A stretch of 41,430 nucleotides of DNA from contig DATIEP010000079.1 in the NCBI GenBank assembly GCA_035455745.1, positions 1 to 41,430 on the forward strand, given 5' to 3'. The notes under the pieces are model-generated. The model saw only the letters and a program-made list of their open reading frames with translations. It searched no databases and was not told the origin of the DNA. A program made the translations under genes and the position numbers. The stretch's first letter is position 1. Each line of letters begins with the position of its first letter. Shown in pieces: positions 23,950 through 33,277 of this stretch. Source of the stretch: JADGGM01 sp027307005. GTDB lineage: Bacteria; Gemmatimonadota; Gemmatimonadetes; Gemmatimonadales; Gemmatimonadaceae.

Positions 23950-24381
23950 ATGCCCGTCGAAGCCGAACGGCTTCACGTGTTGGTGGCGGACGACGAGCCG
24001 CACATCGGCCGCATCATCAAGATGAAGCTCGAGCAGGGGCCGTTCGCCGTCACGCTCGCCTACGACGGACGCGAAGCGTTGGATGCGCTCGCGCACGACA
24101 GCGACGTCGCACTCGTGATGCTCGATCTCATGATGCCGCATCTGTCCGGCCTCGATGTGCTGGCGCGCATGCGCTCGGATACGCGCTGGCAGCGCCTGCC
24201 CTGCATCATCCTCACCGCGGCCGGCCAGGAACAACATCACAGAGAAGCAATGGCGCTCGGCGCGAGTGAGTTCCTCACCAAGCCGTTCAGCCCCAAAAAG
24301 TTGTATGCACGCGCCGCGGATCTGCTCGGCGTGGGAGACGACGTCGAGACCTCCGGAGAGCTGAGGACGCCCGAGTCGTGA
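23950..24381 (+). CDS. Single-domain CheY-like response regulator
   Basis: A 143-residue stand-alone receiver. The acid pocket is Asp14-Asp15 (VLVADDEPHIG), the phosphoacceptor is Asp59 in LVMLDLMMPHLSG, and the switch residues are Thr89 (IILTAAG) and Lys111 (FLTKPFSP). There is no output domain, so it must act through protein contacts or a phosphorelay. The cognate kinase is not adjacent; the orphan kinase at 20422-21567 is a candidate by proximity only. Its stop is fused to the manC start (GTGA). Confidence 0.9.
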   Translation: MPVEAERLHVLVADDEPHIGRIIKMKLEQGPFAVTLAYDGREALDALAHDSDVALVMLDLMMPHLSGLDVLARMRSDTRWQRLPCIILTAAGQEQHHREAMALGASEFLTKPFSPKKLYARAADLLGVGDDVETSGELRTPES

Positions 24382-25412
24382 GCCGTTGGGCCGTCATTCT
24401 GGCCGGTGGCTCGGGCACGCGATTCTGGCCGCTCAGCACGCCCGAACGTCCCAAGCAGTTGCTGCCGCTCGCCACGAGTGAACCGCTGCTGGTGGACGCG
24501 ATCCGCCGGTTAGGCCCGCTCGTGCCGGTGGAGCGCACGCTCATCATCACATCGGCAGCCCTGGCCGATGCCGTTCACGCGGTGGTGCCTGCCCTGCCCC
24601 GCGCGAACATCGTGGGTGAGCCGCGTGCCGCGGGCACGGGGCCGGCGCTCGCGTGGGCGGCGGCCGACATTGCGCGGCGCGACGCCGATGATCCGGTGAT
24701 GCTCTGCGTACACGCCGACTGGTCGATTCGCAACGACGACGGATTTCGCGAGACGCTGTCGCGCGCGGCGGCGGTCGCCGAACGCCACGGTGCGTTAGTC
24801 ACCGTCGGCATCGTTCCCGAGCGGCCTGATCCGGGTTTCGGATACATTCAGCCCGGCGAGCACGTCACGGGTGCGCGGCGCGTCGCGCGATTCGCGGAGA
24901 AACCCGATCGCGCGACGGCCGAGCGGATGGTGTCCGAGGGGTATCTCTGGAACTCCGGCATCTTCGTGTGGCGCGCCCAGGATTTTCTGGCCGAGATCGC
25001 CTCGCACACACCGGAGATGAGGTCGGCGCTGAAGCACGCGTCCGCGGGCGACATGGACACCTTTTATTCTACGGTCACGCCGGTGACCGTGGACGAAGGC
25101 GTGCTCGAGCGCAGCCGTAACGTGCTGGTCATTCCCGGCGAATTCGGATGGGACGATGTCGGCACCTGGGCGGCGCTGCGGCGCGTGCACGAGCGCGATG
25201 CTGCCGGCAATGCGGTGCGCGGCGATGTGCACCTCGTGCGGGCGCGGGACTGCGTCGTCTACGCGGAAGATCAAACGGTGGTGCTCTATGGAGTCGCGGA
25301 CCTCGTGGTCGTGGCGCGCGACGGTCTCACGGTCGTGACGACCACCGACGGCGCGGCCGATCTCAAGTCGCTGATCGACGCGCTGCCGGCGCACGTGCGG
25401 GACCGGCGGTGA
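24378..25412 (+). CDS. manC: Mannose-1-phosphate guanylyltransferase
   Basis: A 344-residue nucleotidyltransferase that makes GDP-mannose from mannose-1-phosphate and GTP, a precursor of exopolysaccharide and glycoconjugates. The signature VILAGGSGTRFWPLSTPERP with KQLLPL is at the start. FGYIQPGE, VARFAEKPD, GYLWNSGIFVWRA and GEFGWDDVGTW are further family motifs. It is the single-domain form, lacking the C-terminal mannose-6-phosphate isomerase cupin. It starts at a GTG fused to the receiver-gene stop, and its own stop is fused to the next gene. Confidence 0.92.
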   Translation: MSRWAVILAGGSGTRFWPLSTPERPKQLLPLATSEPLLVDAIRRLGPLVPVERTLIITSAALADAVHAVVPALPRANIVGEPRAAGTGPALAWAAADIARRDADDPVMLCVHADWSIRNDDGFRETLSRAAAVAERHGALVTVGIVPERPDPGFGYIQPGEHVTGARRVARFAEKPDRATAERMVSEGYLWNSGIFVWRAQDFLAEIASHTPEMRSALKHASAGDMDTFYSTVTPVTVDEGVLERSRNVLVIPGEFGWDDVGTWAALRRVHERDAAGNAVRGDVHLVRARDCVVYAEDQTVVLYGVADLVVVARDGLTVVTTTDGAADLKSLIDALPAHVRDRR

Positions 25413-26614
25413 CCGCCTTCTACCTGTACGACGATGCCCAGGCGCGCGCCCTCGCGCCGTTCGCGCTCACCCGTCCGTTAGGCGAAATGCGCGCCGGCGC
25501 GGAGCTGGTGCGGCGCCGCTGGGAGCTGGCGTTCGGCGCCTCGGCGGCCGGCATCGTCGTCGCGCCGCACCTCGACGCCTTCGACGAACCCGGTGCGCCG
25601 GCCGCCGCCACCGGCGTGCTGCCGGCGCGGGCGGTGCTCGTGAACAGCCGCTGTGTCGCTCCGTTAGGCTGGAAGGCGCGCGACGCCGATGTCTGGACCT
25701 GCGCCGGCGCCATCGCCGCCGTCCGGCTCGCGCGCGACACGCCGGTGTCCGAGCTCGCACGGGGCGAGGCGCCGCTCGAATCGTTGGGCGCCGCCGGATC
25801 GCGCGTCGAACCGATCGCGGGTCGATGGATCACGGCGGTGTGGAGCTTCATTGCCGACCTCGTCGCCCAGCTCGCAGAGGACATTGCGGTGCTCGGTCCG
25901 CTCGCCGCGAGCGTCGAGCCCGCCGGAGCGATCGTCATCGGCGCGCGGCCGATTTACGTCGAGCCCGAGGCCGTCATCGAGCCGGGCGTCGTCTTCGACG
26001 TGAGCGCCGGACCGGTACTCGTGCGGCGCGGTGCCATCGTGCGCGCGTTCACGCGGCTCGTCGGGCCCTGTGTGGTCGGCGCCGGCGCCACCGTGCTCGG
26101 CGACCGCATCAACGGATGCGCCATTGGCGACGGGTCCATCGTCCGCGGCGAGCTCAGCGAGACCATCGTGCTCGGCCACTCCAACAAGTCGCACGATGGA
26201 TTCGTCGGGCATTCGTACCTGGGGCGCTGGGTGAACCTGGGCGCGGGAACGATCACCAGCAACCTGAAGAACACCTACGGCCCGGTGCAGATGTGGACGC
26301 CTAACGGAATGCAGGACACGGGCCTCCTCAAGCTCGGCACCATGTTCGGCGACCACGTCAAGACCGGCATCGGACTCCGCCTGACCACCGGCACCGTGCT
26401 CGGCGCCGGCAGCAACGTGTACGGCAGCACCATGCCGCCCAAGGTGGTGCCCGCCTTCTCGTGGGGCGAGGGCGATGCGTTAGGCAACTACCACCTGGAC
26501 AAGTTCCTCGAGACGGCCGAGCGCGCCATGCGGCGGCGCGGCATGTCGTTGGGCGAGCGCGGACGCCGCCTGTTCGGCGACGCGCACGCGATCGCGTCCG
26601 GCGTCGCCGAATGA
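25409..26614 (+). CDS. GlmU-like sugar nucleotidyltransferase / left-handed beta-helix protein
   Basis: A 401-residue protein of the putative sugar nucleotidyltransferase (GlmU_Nter) family. The N-terminal region (PFALTRPLGEMRAGAELVRRRW) has the family pattern but not the canonical GlmU uridylyltransferase G-x-G-T-R-M motif. From about residue 190 a left-handed beta-helix acyltransferase-type domain is seen (VGPCVVGAGATVLGDRINGC, GHSYLGRWVNLGAGTITSNL), which in GlmU binds acetyl-CoA. The exact sugar is unknown; placement after manC suggests a sugar-nucleotide role. The GTG start overlaps the manC stop (GTGA). Confidence 0.8.
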   Translation: MTAFYLYDDAQARALAPFALTRPLGEMRAGAELVRRRWELAFGASAAGIVVAPHLDAFDEPGAPAAATGVLPARAVLVNSRCVAPLGWKARDADVWTCAGAIAAVRLARDTPVSELARGEAPLESLGAAGSRVEPIAGRWITAVWSFIADLVAQLAEDIAVLGPLAASVEPAGAIVIGARPIYVEPEAVIEPGVVFDVSAGPVLVRRGAIVRAFTRLVGPCVVGAGATVLGDRINGCAIGDGSIVRGELSETIVLGHSNKSHDGFVGHSYLGRWVNLGAGTITSNLKNTYGPVQMWTPNGMQDTGLLKLGTMFGDHVKTGIGLRLTTGTVLGAGSNVYGSTMPPKVVPAFSWGEGDALGNYHLDKFLETAERAMRRRGMSLGERGRRLFGDAHAIASGVAE

Positions 26615-27408
26615 GAGCATGGGCGCTGGGCACCGGCAGCTCGGGCAACGCGCTCGTCCTCGAGGCGGGCGACGGACGCGTCCTCATCGACGCCGGCTTC
26701 CCGCCGCGCGAACTGGCGCGGCGGCTCCGCGCGGTCGACATCGCGCCGGAATCCATCGAAGCGCTCATCATCACGCACGAGCACCACGATCACGCGCGCG
26801 GCGCGGCCTCGTGTGCGACGAAATGGCGCTGGCACACGTACGCGAGCGCGGGAACCTGGCGCTCGTTGCGTTGCCCGCGAACCGGCACGTCCTTCGTCAG
26901 CGGCGCCACGCTCGAACTCCGGACGATGTCCGTCCGCACGACGCGCATCGCGCACGACGCCGCCGAGCCCGTCGCGCTCGTTGCGACGGCGCGCGATTCC
27001 GGCGAGCGCGTGGGCGTCGCGTATGATGTCGGGCACGCGACGCGCTCGCTCGTCGACGCACTCTCCGGACTCGAGACGCTCATTCTCGAGTCCAACCACG
27101 ATGAAGGGTGGCTGCGTGCGGGACCGTACCCGCCGAGCGTGTGTGAGCGAATCGCGGGTCCGTTCGGTCACCTGAGCAACAGCGCCGCCGGCGCCGTGGC
27201 GGCCGCGTGTGCGCACCGCGGCCTCACGACCGTGGTGCTGGCGCACTTGAGCCGGCGCTGCAACAGCCCGGAGTTGGCGCATGCCTCGATGCGCGCCGCG
27301 TTGGGCAGGACCGCGTTTCGAGGGCGTCTCTACGTGTCGGAACAGGACCGCCCGATCGCGATTTCGCTGACCAACGAGCGGCCGCGGCAGATGTCGCTCA
27401 ATTTGTGA
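26611..27408 (+). CDS. Metallo-beta-lactamase-fold hydrolase (YycJ/WalJ-like)
   Basis: A 265-residue metallo-beta-lactamase-fold protein. Visible metal-binding motifs are ITHEHHDHARG (the HxHxDH motif) and downstream histidines and Asp in GVAYDVGHAT, FGHLSN and VLAHLSRRCN. The N-terminus LGTGSSGNALVLEAGDGRVLIDAGF matches the YycJ/WalJ subgroup, several of which are implicated in DNA-related or nuclease functions. The ATG overlaps the preceding stop (ATGA). This is the last gene of the five-gene unit, followed by 230 non-coding bases. Confidence 0.85.
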   Translation: MRAWALGTGSSGNALVLEAGDGRVLIDAGFPPRELARRLRAVDIAPESIEALIITHEHHDHARGAASCATKWRWHTYASAGTWRSLRCPRTGTSFVSGATLELRTMSVRTTRIAHDAAEPVALVATARDSGERVGVAYDVGHATRSLVDALSGLETLILESNHDEGWLRAGPYPPSVCERIAGPFGHLSNSAAGAVAAACAHRGLTTVVLAHLSRRCNSPELAHASMRAALGRTAFRGRLYVSEQDRPIAISLTNERPRQMSLNL

Positions 27409-27638
27409 TCTGGACGCGTGCGCCGGCGCGCCGTACATTGGCGCGAACGAGAAGCCGCCGGCCCGGGGGTTTGGAAGAGAGACGTCGCGCGCAAGGAGGA
27501 AGTCGACCGCGTACGCTCGTACCACCGGGACCGGCGGCTTCTCGCATCTGCACGAGACGCGATCGCTGCTGCAGCACTCTGGATTAGTACGACCGGCGCG
27601 GAAAAGGGTTGCATCTCGGTCGCAGCGTCCGCCGCGCA
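27409..27638 (+). ncRNA. Intergenic region with a long inverted repeat (candidate structured RNA)
   Basis: Between the convergent MBL and transglycosylase-like genes, a perfect 14-bp stem (27448-27461 with 27531-27544, CGAGAAGCCGCCGG) continues after a single-A bulge with five more pairs (27462-27466 with 27525-27529). It encloses about 58 bases with a purine-rich stretch including AAGGAGGAAG. A TACATT -10-like box at 27433-27438 would start transcription within a few bases of the stem, although its -35 is weak. I could not match it to SRP, 6S, tmRNA or RNase P. The rest of the stretch shows no credible gene. The RNA call is a hypothesis; the inverted repeat is observed. Confidence 0.4.
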
Positions 27639-28502
27639 TCAGGGCGGGCGCACCCCGTCGAAGAGCAGCGCGTAGGCGCGCACGCGATCGAGATAGTCGG
27701 CCGCCTCGGTGCCCGCGGGTCCCAGGTCGGCGAGATGCGCTGTCCACTGCGCGCCGTACCGGGCGACGAGATCGTGCACGACGAGGTAGCCGCGGTTGTA
27801 GCTCACGATCACGAGGTCGGCGAGCTGATCGTCGTCCAGCGGATGGCCTGCGGCAATGGCCCGGCGGGCAGAGGTCCCGTAGCCGCCCGGCCAGGTGTCG
27901 GTGGTCCATTTGTCGACGAGCATGCGCAGCCAGAACACGGCGGCGCGCGCGCCTAACGCAGGGTCGAACAGGTACTCGCTGCGCGAGGTGAGCACGCCGG
28001 CGGCGAGGAGCGAATCGATGGTGGCCGCCGATGCCGGCGCGTCGTGCACGAGGGGCGACCGCGGCCACCGATGGATCTCGCGGCGCATCCAGGCGAACCG
28101 GTCGGACGTCGCCATTGCGCGCAGGTCGGTGTCCGCCGCGGCGGTGAGCTGCGCGATGCCCAACGCTGCGGCGGCGCTCACGGCCAGCGAATCGCCGCCG
28201 CTCTCCTTGGCCAGGAGCGCGGCGGCGACCCCGGGGTCAATGCCTAACCGAGAATCGTGCGACCATCGCACGAGGCCGGGCGCGACGCGGCGCCACACCG
28301 CCTCGTAGCGGACCGTGTCGGCTACGCGCGGGCTGCCGTTGGCGTTCCGGAGTGCCGAGGGCGCGACGTCGTGGAGCGTGACGCCGACGCGCGCGCGCAC
28401 GTGGACCTGCGCAGCGCACGCGGGCGATGCCATGCACGTCGCGGCCAGCGCGACGGCGGCCGCCGTTCCGACAACGCGCCGGCGGCGCTCACGGGAAGTC
28501 AC
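27639..28502 (-). CDS. Exported lytic-transglycosylase-like protein
   Basis: A 287-residue exported protein with a signal peptide (TAAAVALAATCMASPACA, cleavage after ACA). The central part resembles an SLT/goose-lysozyme-type transglycosylase: AALLAKESGGDSLAVS with a candidate catalytic Glu100, followed by AAALGIAQLTAAAD, which corresponds to the G-[LI]-x-Q-[LI] block. The YNRGYLVVHDLVARYG segment matches the later A-Y-N-x-G-like motif. Lytic transglycosylases cut peptidoglycan between MurNAc and GlcNAc. The GTG start lies 14 bases inside the end of the propeller-lipoprotein gene, so they are probably co-expressed. Confidence 0.7.
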   Translation of the reverse strand: MTSRERRRRVVGTAAAVALAATCMASPACAAQVHVRARVGVTLHDVAPSALRNANGSPRVADTVRYEAVWRRVAPGLVRWSHDSRLGIDPGVAAALLAKESGGDSLAVSAAAALGIAQLTAAADTDLRAMATSDRFAWMRREIHRWPRSPLVHDAPASAATIDSLLAAGVLTSRSEYLFDPALGARAAVFWLRMLVDKWTTDTWPGGYGTSARRAIAAGHPLDDDQLADLVIVSYNRGYLVVHDLVARYGAQWTAHLADLGPAGTEAADYLDRVRAYALLFDGVRPP

Positions 28503-29688
28503 TCTGCGCCGCGTCCGGCGACGATGCGTCCCACACGACGGGGCCGATCGACCGCGGCAGGCTGCCCGAGAACGGCGCCGATGTCCCGGACACGTGCGCC
28601 AGCAGATCCGACAACCGCCAGCGCGACGTGCTCAGCGTCCAAACCCACGCTTTCTGGGGCGACAAGACGGCGCCGCTCAACCACAAGCGGACAGCGTCGT
28701 TGTCGGCGTCGTAGTAAAACGTCGACCGATAGACGGCGTTGGCGTACGCCTGCACGTCGGTGCGTGCGATGAGCGGCGTGCGAAAGGTCTCCCATGTCAC
28801 TCCGTCCGCACTGCGGGCAAAAAACAGGTCGTCGGCGGCACAGCCGGCGCCGTCGGGATAGGCGGCGACGAGCGCCCAGTATTCGTGCTTGCTGGGAATG
28901 TACTGCACGTCGAGATGCCACGGCACGAAGCCGGGCTGGGTGAGATCGACGGCCGATGGCTGCGACCAGTGCAGGCCATCGGGCGACGTGCGCCGCTCGA
29001 CGACGGTCGATTGTGCCAGGCAGCCGCCCTTCACCGCGTTCACGGACCACATGACCCAGACGCCGCTCGGCAGCCGCACGACCGCGGGCGACACGATCGC
29101 GATGCCCGTCGCCTTCACCACCGACACCGGCGGCGACCAGTGTTCGCCGTCCGCGCTCGTGCGCATGCGGATGTCGTCGGCGTTGTTCTGCGTTAGGCGG
29201 TAGTACATCCGCAGCTCGCTGGACACCGGATCGAACACGAGGTCGGGATCCGAGTTGTGCGCCGGCGCCGGCGGCGCGGGCACCAACGGATTCGTGACCC
29301 GCGGCGGCACGATCCAGCGGCGCGCGTCGTCGGTGAAAATCGACGGGTTTTCGAGGTTGGCGTTGCCGTTCGGGTACGGCGTGGCCGTCAACCAGAACTC
29401 GTGCCCCGCGAAGCCGCCGGGAAAGACCGCGACATCGGGGTGTACGAGCTGGCCCGAGCCATCGTAGGTGGGCAGCGGCACGTTGCAGACGGTTTCGAGA
29501 CCGTCGCACACCGGCACGGGCGGCGCCGGGATTTCGTTAGGCGGAGGCGGCGGCGGAGGCGGCGGCGGGTGCGGCGCAGCGGCGTCGCTGCAGGCCGCCG
29601 CGGCGAGCACAGCGGCGGCGGCCGACACGGCGAGCCGCGCACGGCGGGCACCTTCACCCGTGCAAAATCGACCAACGCGATCGAGCAT
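28489..29688 (-). CDS. Lipoprotein with beta-propeller (Asp-box-like) repeats
   Basis: A 399-residue predicted lipoprotein. The signal segment LAVSAAAAVLAAAACS ends at the likely lipidated Cys, then a run of about ten prolines acts as a stalk. The body has repeated S-x-D-G-x-x-W motifs (SADGEHWSPP, SPDGLHWSQP, SADGVTWETF) and blade-like D-P-x-L-V-F-D / R-M-Y-Y-R strands, as in five-bladed glycosidase or sialidase-like propellers. A carbohydrate-related function is likely but not shown, and no catalytic residue can be assigned. The ATG at 29688 has AAGGAA just upstream. The gene end overlaps the transglycosylase-like gene by 14 bases. Confidence 0.65.
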   Translation of the reverse strand: MLDRVGRFCTGEGARRARLAVSAAAAVLAAAACSDAAAPHPPPPPPPPPPNEIPAPPVPVCDGLETVCNVPLPTYDGSGQLVHPDVAVFPGGFAGHEFWLTATPYPNGNANLENPSIFTDDARRWIVPPRVTNPLVPAPPAPAHNSDPDLVFDPVSSELRMYYRLTQNNADDIRMRTSADGEHWSPPVSVVKATGIAIVSPAVVRLPSGVWVMWSVNAVKGGCLAQSTVVERRTSPDGLHWSQPSAVDLTQPGFVPWHLDVQYIPSKHEYWALVAAYPDGAGCAADDLFFARSADGVTWETFRTPLIARTDVQAYANAVYRSTFYYDADNDAVRLWLSGAVLSPQKAWVWTLSTSRWRLSDLLAHVSGTSAPFSGSLPRSIGPVVWDASSPDAAQSDFP

Positions 29689-29930
29689 GATTCCTTCGGT
29701 GGAATCGTCGAACGAATGAGACTTGACACGCGCACGACACCCGGAGCGCGACATCGCGCTCGTAGTGTGATACCCGAGAGGAACCGGCTCGCGTCACATC
29801 CGATCACGATCGACACCGAACGCCGGCGCCGCCGGGCGGCGGACGACACGCGTCGCACACCTCGGCGATGCACTTCAGCTGCAGCTTCGAAGCGGCACTC
29901 GGGGCGACCCGTCGCTGAGCTTGCGATACA

Positions 29931-29958
29931 TTAAGATCGCTGCGAATTTCTGTATTGT
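29931..29958 (+). promoter_or_regulatory. Candidate promoter of the vapBC pair
   Basis: TTAAGA (29931-29936), a 16-base spacer and TATTGT (29953-29958) lie in an unusually AT-rich patch just before the antitoxin gene. The rest of 29689-29976, between the propeller lipoprotein and this pair, shows no other gene. Confidence 0.4.
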
Positions 29959-29976
29959 CGTTCACTGGAGCGAGCG

Positions 29977-30258
29977 GTGGAGATCAAGAAGCGGTCTGGT
30001 GCGGCCGTCACCTCGCGCACCGCGCGCGTCCGCAAGAACATGGACATGGATCCGGCCAAGCTCCATGCGGCGCGCGCCGTGTTAGGCACGAGGTCCGATA
30101 CCGAGACCGTGGACCTGGCCCTCGCCTTCGTTGCCTCGCAGGGTCGCAGGGTGGCGGCGCTCGAGGGCATGGCGGCCGACGGCGGCCTGGGCGACGTGTA
30201 TGCCGCGCCCTCCCGGAGACGGATGGCGCGCGTGAGCGAGCGCCCGCGCACGCGGTGA
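29977..30258 (+). CDS. VapB-like type II antitoxin
   Basis: A 93-residue protein with the typical VapB pattern: a basic N-terminus, MDPAKLHAARAVLGTRSDTETVDLALAFVA in the middle (the ribbon-helix-helix-type DNA-binding and dimerisation region), and a variable C-terminal toxin-neutralising tail. It starts at GTG with GGAG about seven bases upstream. It precedes the PIN-domain toxin by 35 bases, the usual antitoxin-first order. It is expected to bind the toxin and autorepress the operon. Confidence 0.8.
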   Translation: MEIKKRSGAAVTSRTARVRKNMDMDPAKLHAARAVLGTRSDTETVDLALAFVASQGRRVAALEGMAADGGLGDVYAAPSRRRMARVSERPRTR

Positions 30259-30293
30259 GCAGCAACGCCGGCGCTAAAGCCTAACGAACGGCC

Positions 30294-30737
30294 GTGCCGG
30301 CGTCGTACGCCATCGACACCGACCTCTACATCGACGCGTCGCACCATCGCGCGGCGCGCACCACCCTCGCGCGCTTCACAGTCCGCGCCGCGTTCCGCCT
30401 CTATCTCAGTGCCGTGGTGTCGATGGAGCTCCGGGCCGGAGCACGCACCGACGAGCAGCGCGACGGTGTCGATGCGCTCCACGCCGCGTTCGCCGAGCGC
30501 GATCGACTGCTCGTACCGTCCGCCAACGCGTACGCGCAGGCCGGTCGCGTGCTCGCCGACCTTGCCGAGCACGAAGGCTTCGCGCTCGCGTTTGCCCCTC
30601 GATCGTTCACGAACGATGTGCTCATCGCCGCATCGTGCCGCGAACGCGACGTCGTGCTGGTGACGGCGAACCACCGCGATTTCACGGCGATCGCCCGCCA
30701 CCTGCGCGGCTTTCGGTTCGTTCCGGCGTGGCCCTGA
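30294..30737 (+). CDS. VapC-like PIN-domain toxin
   Basis: A 147-residue PIN-domain ribonuclease. The acidic active-site residues are visible: Asp8 or Asp10 in YAIDTDLYIDA, Glu45 in VVSMELRAG, Asp108 in SFTNDVLIAASC and Asp129 in ANHRDF. PIN toxins cleave tRNA or rRNA in a metal-dependent way. The start is GTG at 30294. The gene is intact, so the pair may be functional. A hairpin follows the stop. Confidence 0.85.
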   Translation: MPASYAIDTDLYIDASHHRAARTTLARFTVRAAFRLYLSAVVSMELRAGARTDEQRDGVDALHAAFAERDRLLVPSANAYAQAGRVLADLAEHEGFALAFAPRSFTNDVLIAASCRERDVVLVTANHRDFTAIARHLRGFRFVPAWP

Positions 30738-30742
30738 TGCGA

Positions 30743-30775
30743 AAGCGGGGACCCGCCCTCGGCGAGTCCCCGCTT
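30743..30775 (+). terminator. Hairpin after vapC (weak terminator)
   Basis: A perfect 10-bp stem (AAGCGGGGAC with GTCCCCGCTT, 30743-30752 with 30766-30775) six bases after the vapC stop. No T-run follows, so it would be a weak terminator or an RNA-stabilising hairpin. Its sequence resembles the hairpin at 31518-31550. Confidence 0.6.
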
Positions 30776-31110
30776 CCGTCAGGTCGTTAGGCCATCGATG
30801 ACGCCGGCCGCCGACAACACCGGGTCGGAACGCGACATCGCGAAACAGCGCGCCGACGCGTGGATCGCGCATGATTCCCGACATCGGGATCGCTCGAATA
30901 ATCGCCGCGCGCGACCGATGATTCCCTCTGCGTGCTGCTGTCGCGGCGAGTTGACATGAACCTGACACATGACGCGCACGTGACAGCGCACGACACGATC
31001 AGTTCGCAACCGTATGCCCGCGCGGAACCGAGTTTCGTCACATCGGGTATTTGCGTTAGTCAACTGGCGGCCTCGAGCCGCCGGAGAGGCACACCCCGGC
31101 TGGAGGAGCT
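30776..31110 (+). other. Non-coding stretch upstream of the small lipoprotein gene
   Basis: A 335-base stretch without a credible gene. It contains a cluster of TGAC/TGACA words (30952, 30963, 30970, 30981), a TTGACA at 30951 without a recognisable -10, a 5-bp hairpin near 30872, and a 6-bp GC hairpin (GGCGGC with GCCGCC, about 31066-31082) before the strong GGAGGAG of the lipoprotein gene. The promoter of that gene was not identified with confidence. Confidence 0.5.
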
Positions 31111-31470
31111 ATGACTCGCATTTATGGCGTTGCGGTGTTGGCGGCGGGACTCTTGGCCGCGTCTGCCTGCACCCACAATTCGGCGTATCTCGCGCAGGCA
31201 CCGGGCATCTCGGCGCAGCCAGACACCAACGCCCCGGTTAATCAGCAGCGACTGCCGGGCGTGGTCGAGTATGAGAATGGCGGTTTGGACAGCGAGATCG
31301 CTAAGCGACGCGCGGACGCTTACAAGAAGATGACACAGGCGTGCCACGGGCCCTACAAGATCGAGAACGAAGGACCGGTGCTGCTCGAAGGCGGGCGGGA
31401 TGCTTCGGCAACGTGGGTCATTCACTTCACCTGCGTCGCGACAGACTCGACCGCGTCATCGCGGCGCTGA
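31111..31470 (+). CDS. Small lipoprotein of unknown function
   Basis: A 119-residue predicted lipoprotein. The signal segment AVLAAGLLAASACTHN gives a lipobox-like ASAC. The mature part has an N-terminal flexible stretch, then EIAKRRADAYKKMTQACHGPYKI, which resembles a short conserved envelope-protein segment, and a final Cys-containing strand (HFTCVA). No family was recognised. GGAGGAG is four bases from the ATG. It is followed by a bidirectional terminator shared with groEL. Confidence 0.75.
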   Translation: MTRIYGVAVLAAGLLAASACTHNSAYLAQAPGISAQPDTNAPVNQQRLPGVVEYENGGLDSEIAKRRADAYKKMTQACHGPYKIENEGPVLLEGGRDASATWVIHFTCVATDSTASSRR

Positions 31471-31517
31471 GCCCAACGGAAAACGTGGGAAGGCACGAGA
31501 CCCTTGGCGCCAACGAA

Positions 31518-31550
31518 AAACGGGGACCCGCGTCACGCGGATCCCCGTTT
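31518..31550. terminator. Bidirectional terminator between small lipoprotein gene and groEL
   Basis: A long hairpin (31518-31532 with 31536-31550; nine A/G-C pairs, one mismatch, then five GC pairs around a TCA loop). Its left edge has an A-run and its right edge a TTT, so it can terminate transcripts from both strands between the convergent lipoprotein and groEL genes. Confidence 0.75.
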
Positions 31551-31573
31551 CCGTTAGACCGTTAGACCTGGGC

Positions 31574-33205
<1,632 letters not shown>

Positions 33206-33277
33206 AAGGTCCAGTGGGTGAAAGAATCCTGTGTGTGAGTGGTGACCCGCGCTATCGTTAGGCGCGCCGAGTGACCG

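Noticed and set aside
27446..27545. SRP RNA, 6S RNA, tmRNA or RNase P identity for the stem-loop
   Set aside because: None of the conserved cores (such as the SRP GGAA tetraloop context or the RNase P P4 sequence) is present.
27418..27675. Short plus-strand open frame over the intergenic inverted repeat
   Set aside because: GTG start without a good Shine-Dalgarno, low-complexity product, and it ends inside the neighbouring gene's 3' region.
26488..28068. Minus-strand open frame of 526 codons
   Set aside because: It is antisense to the MBL-fold gene and out of frame with the transglycosylase-like gene; no motif supports it.
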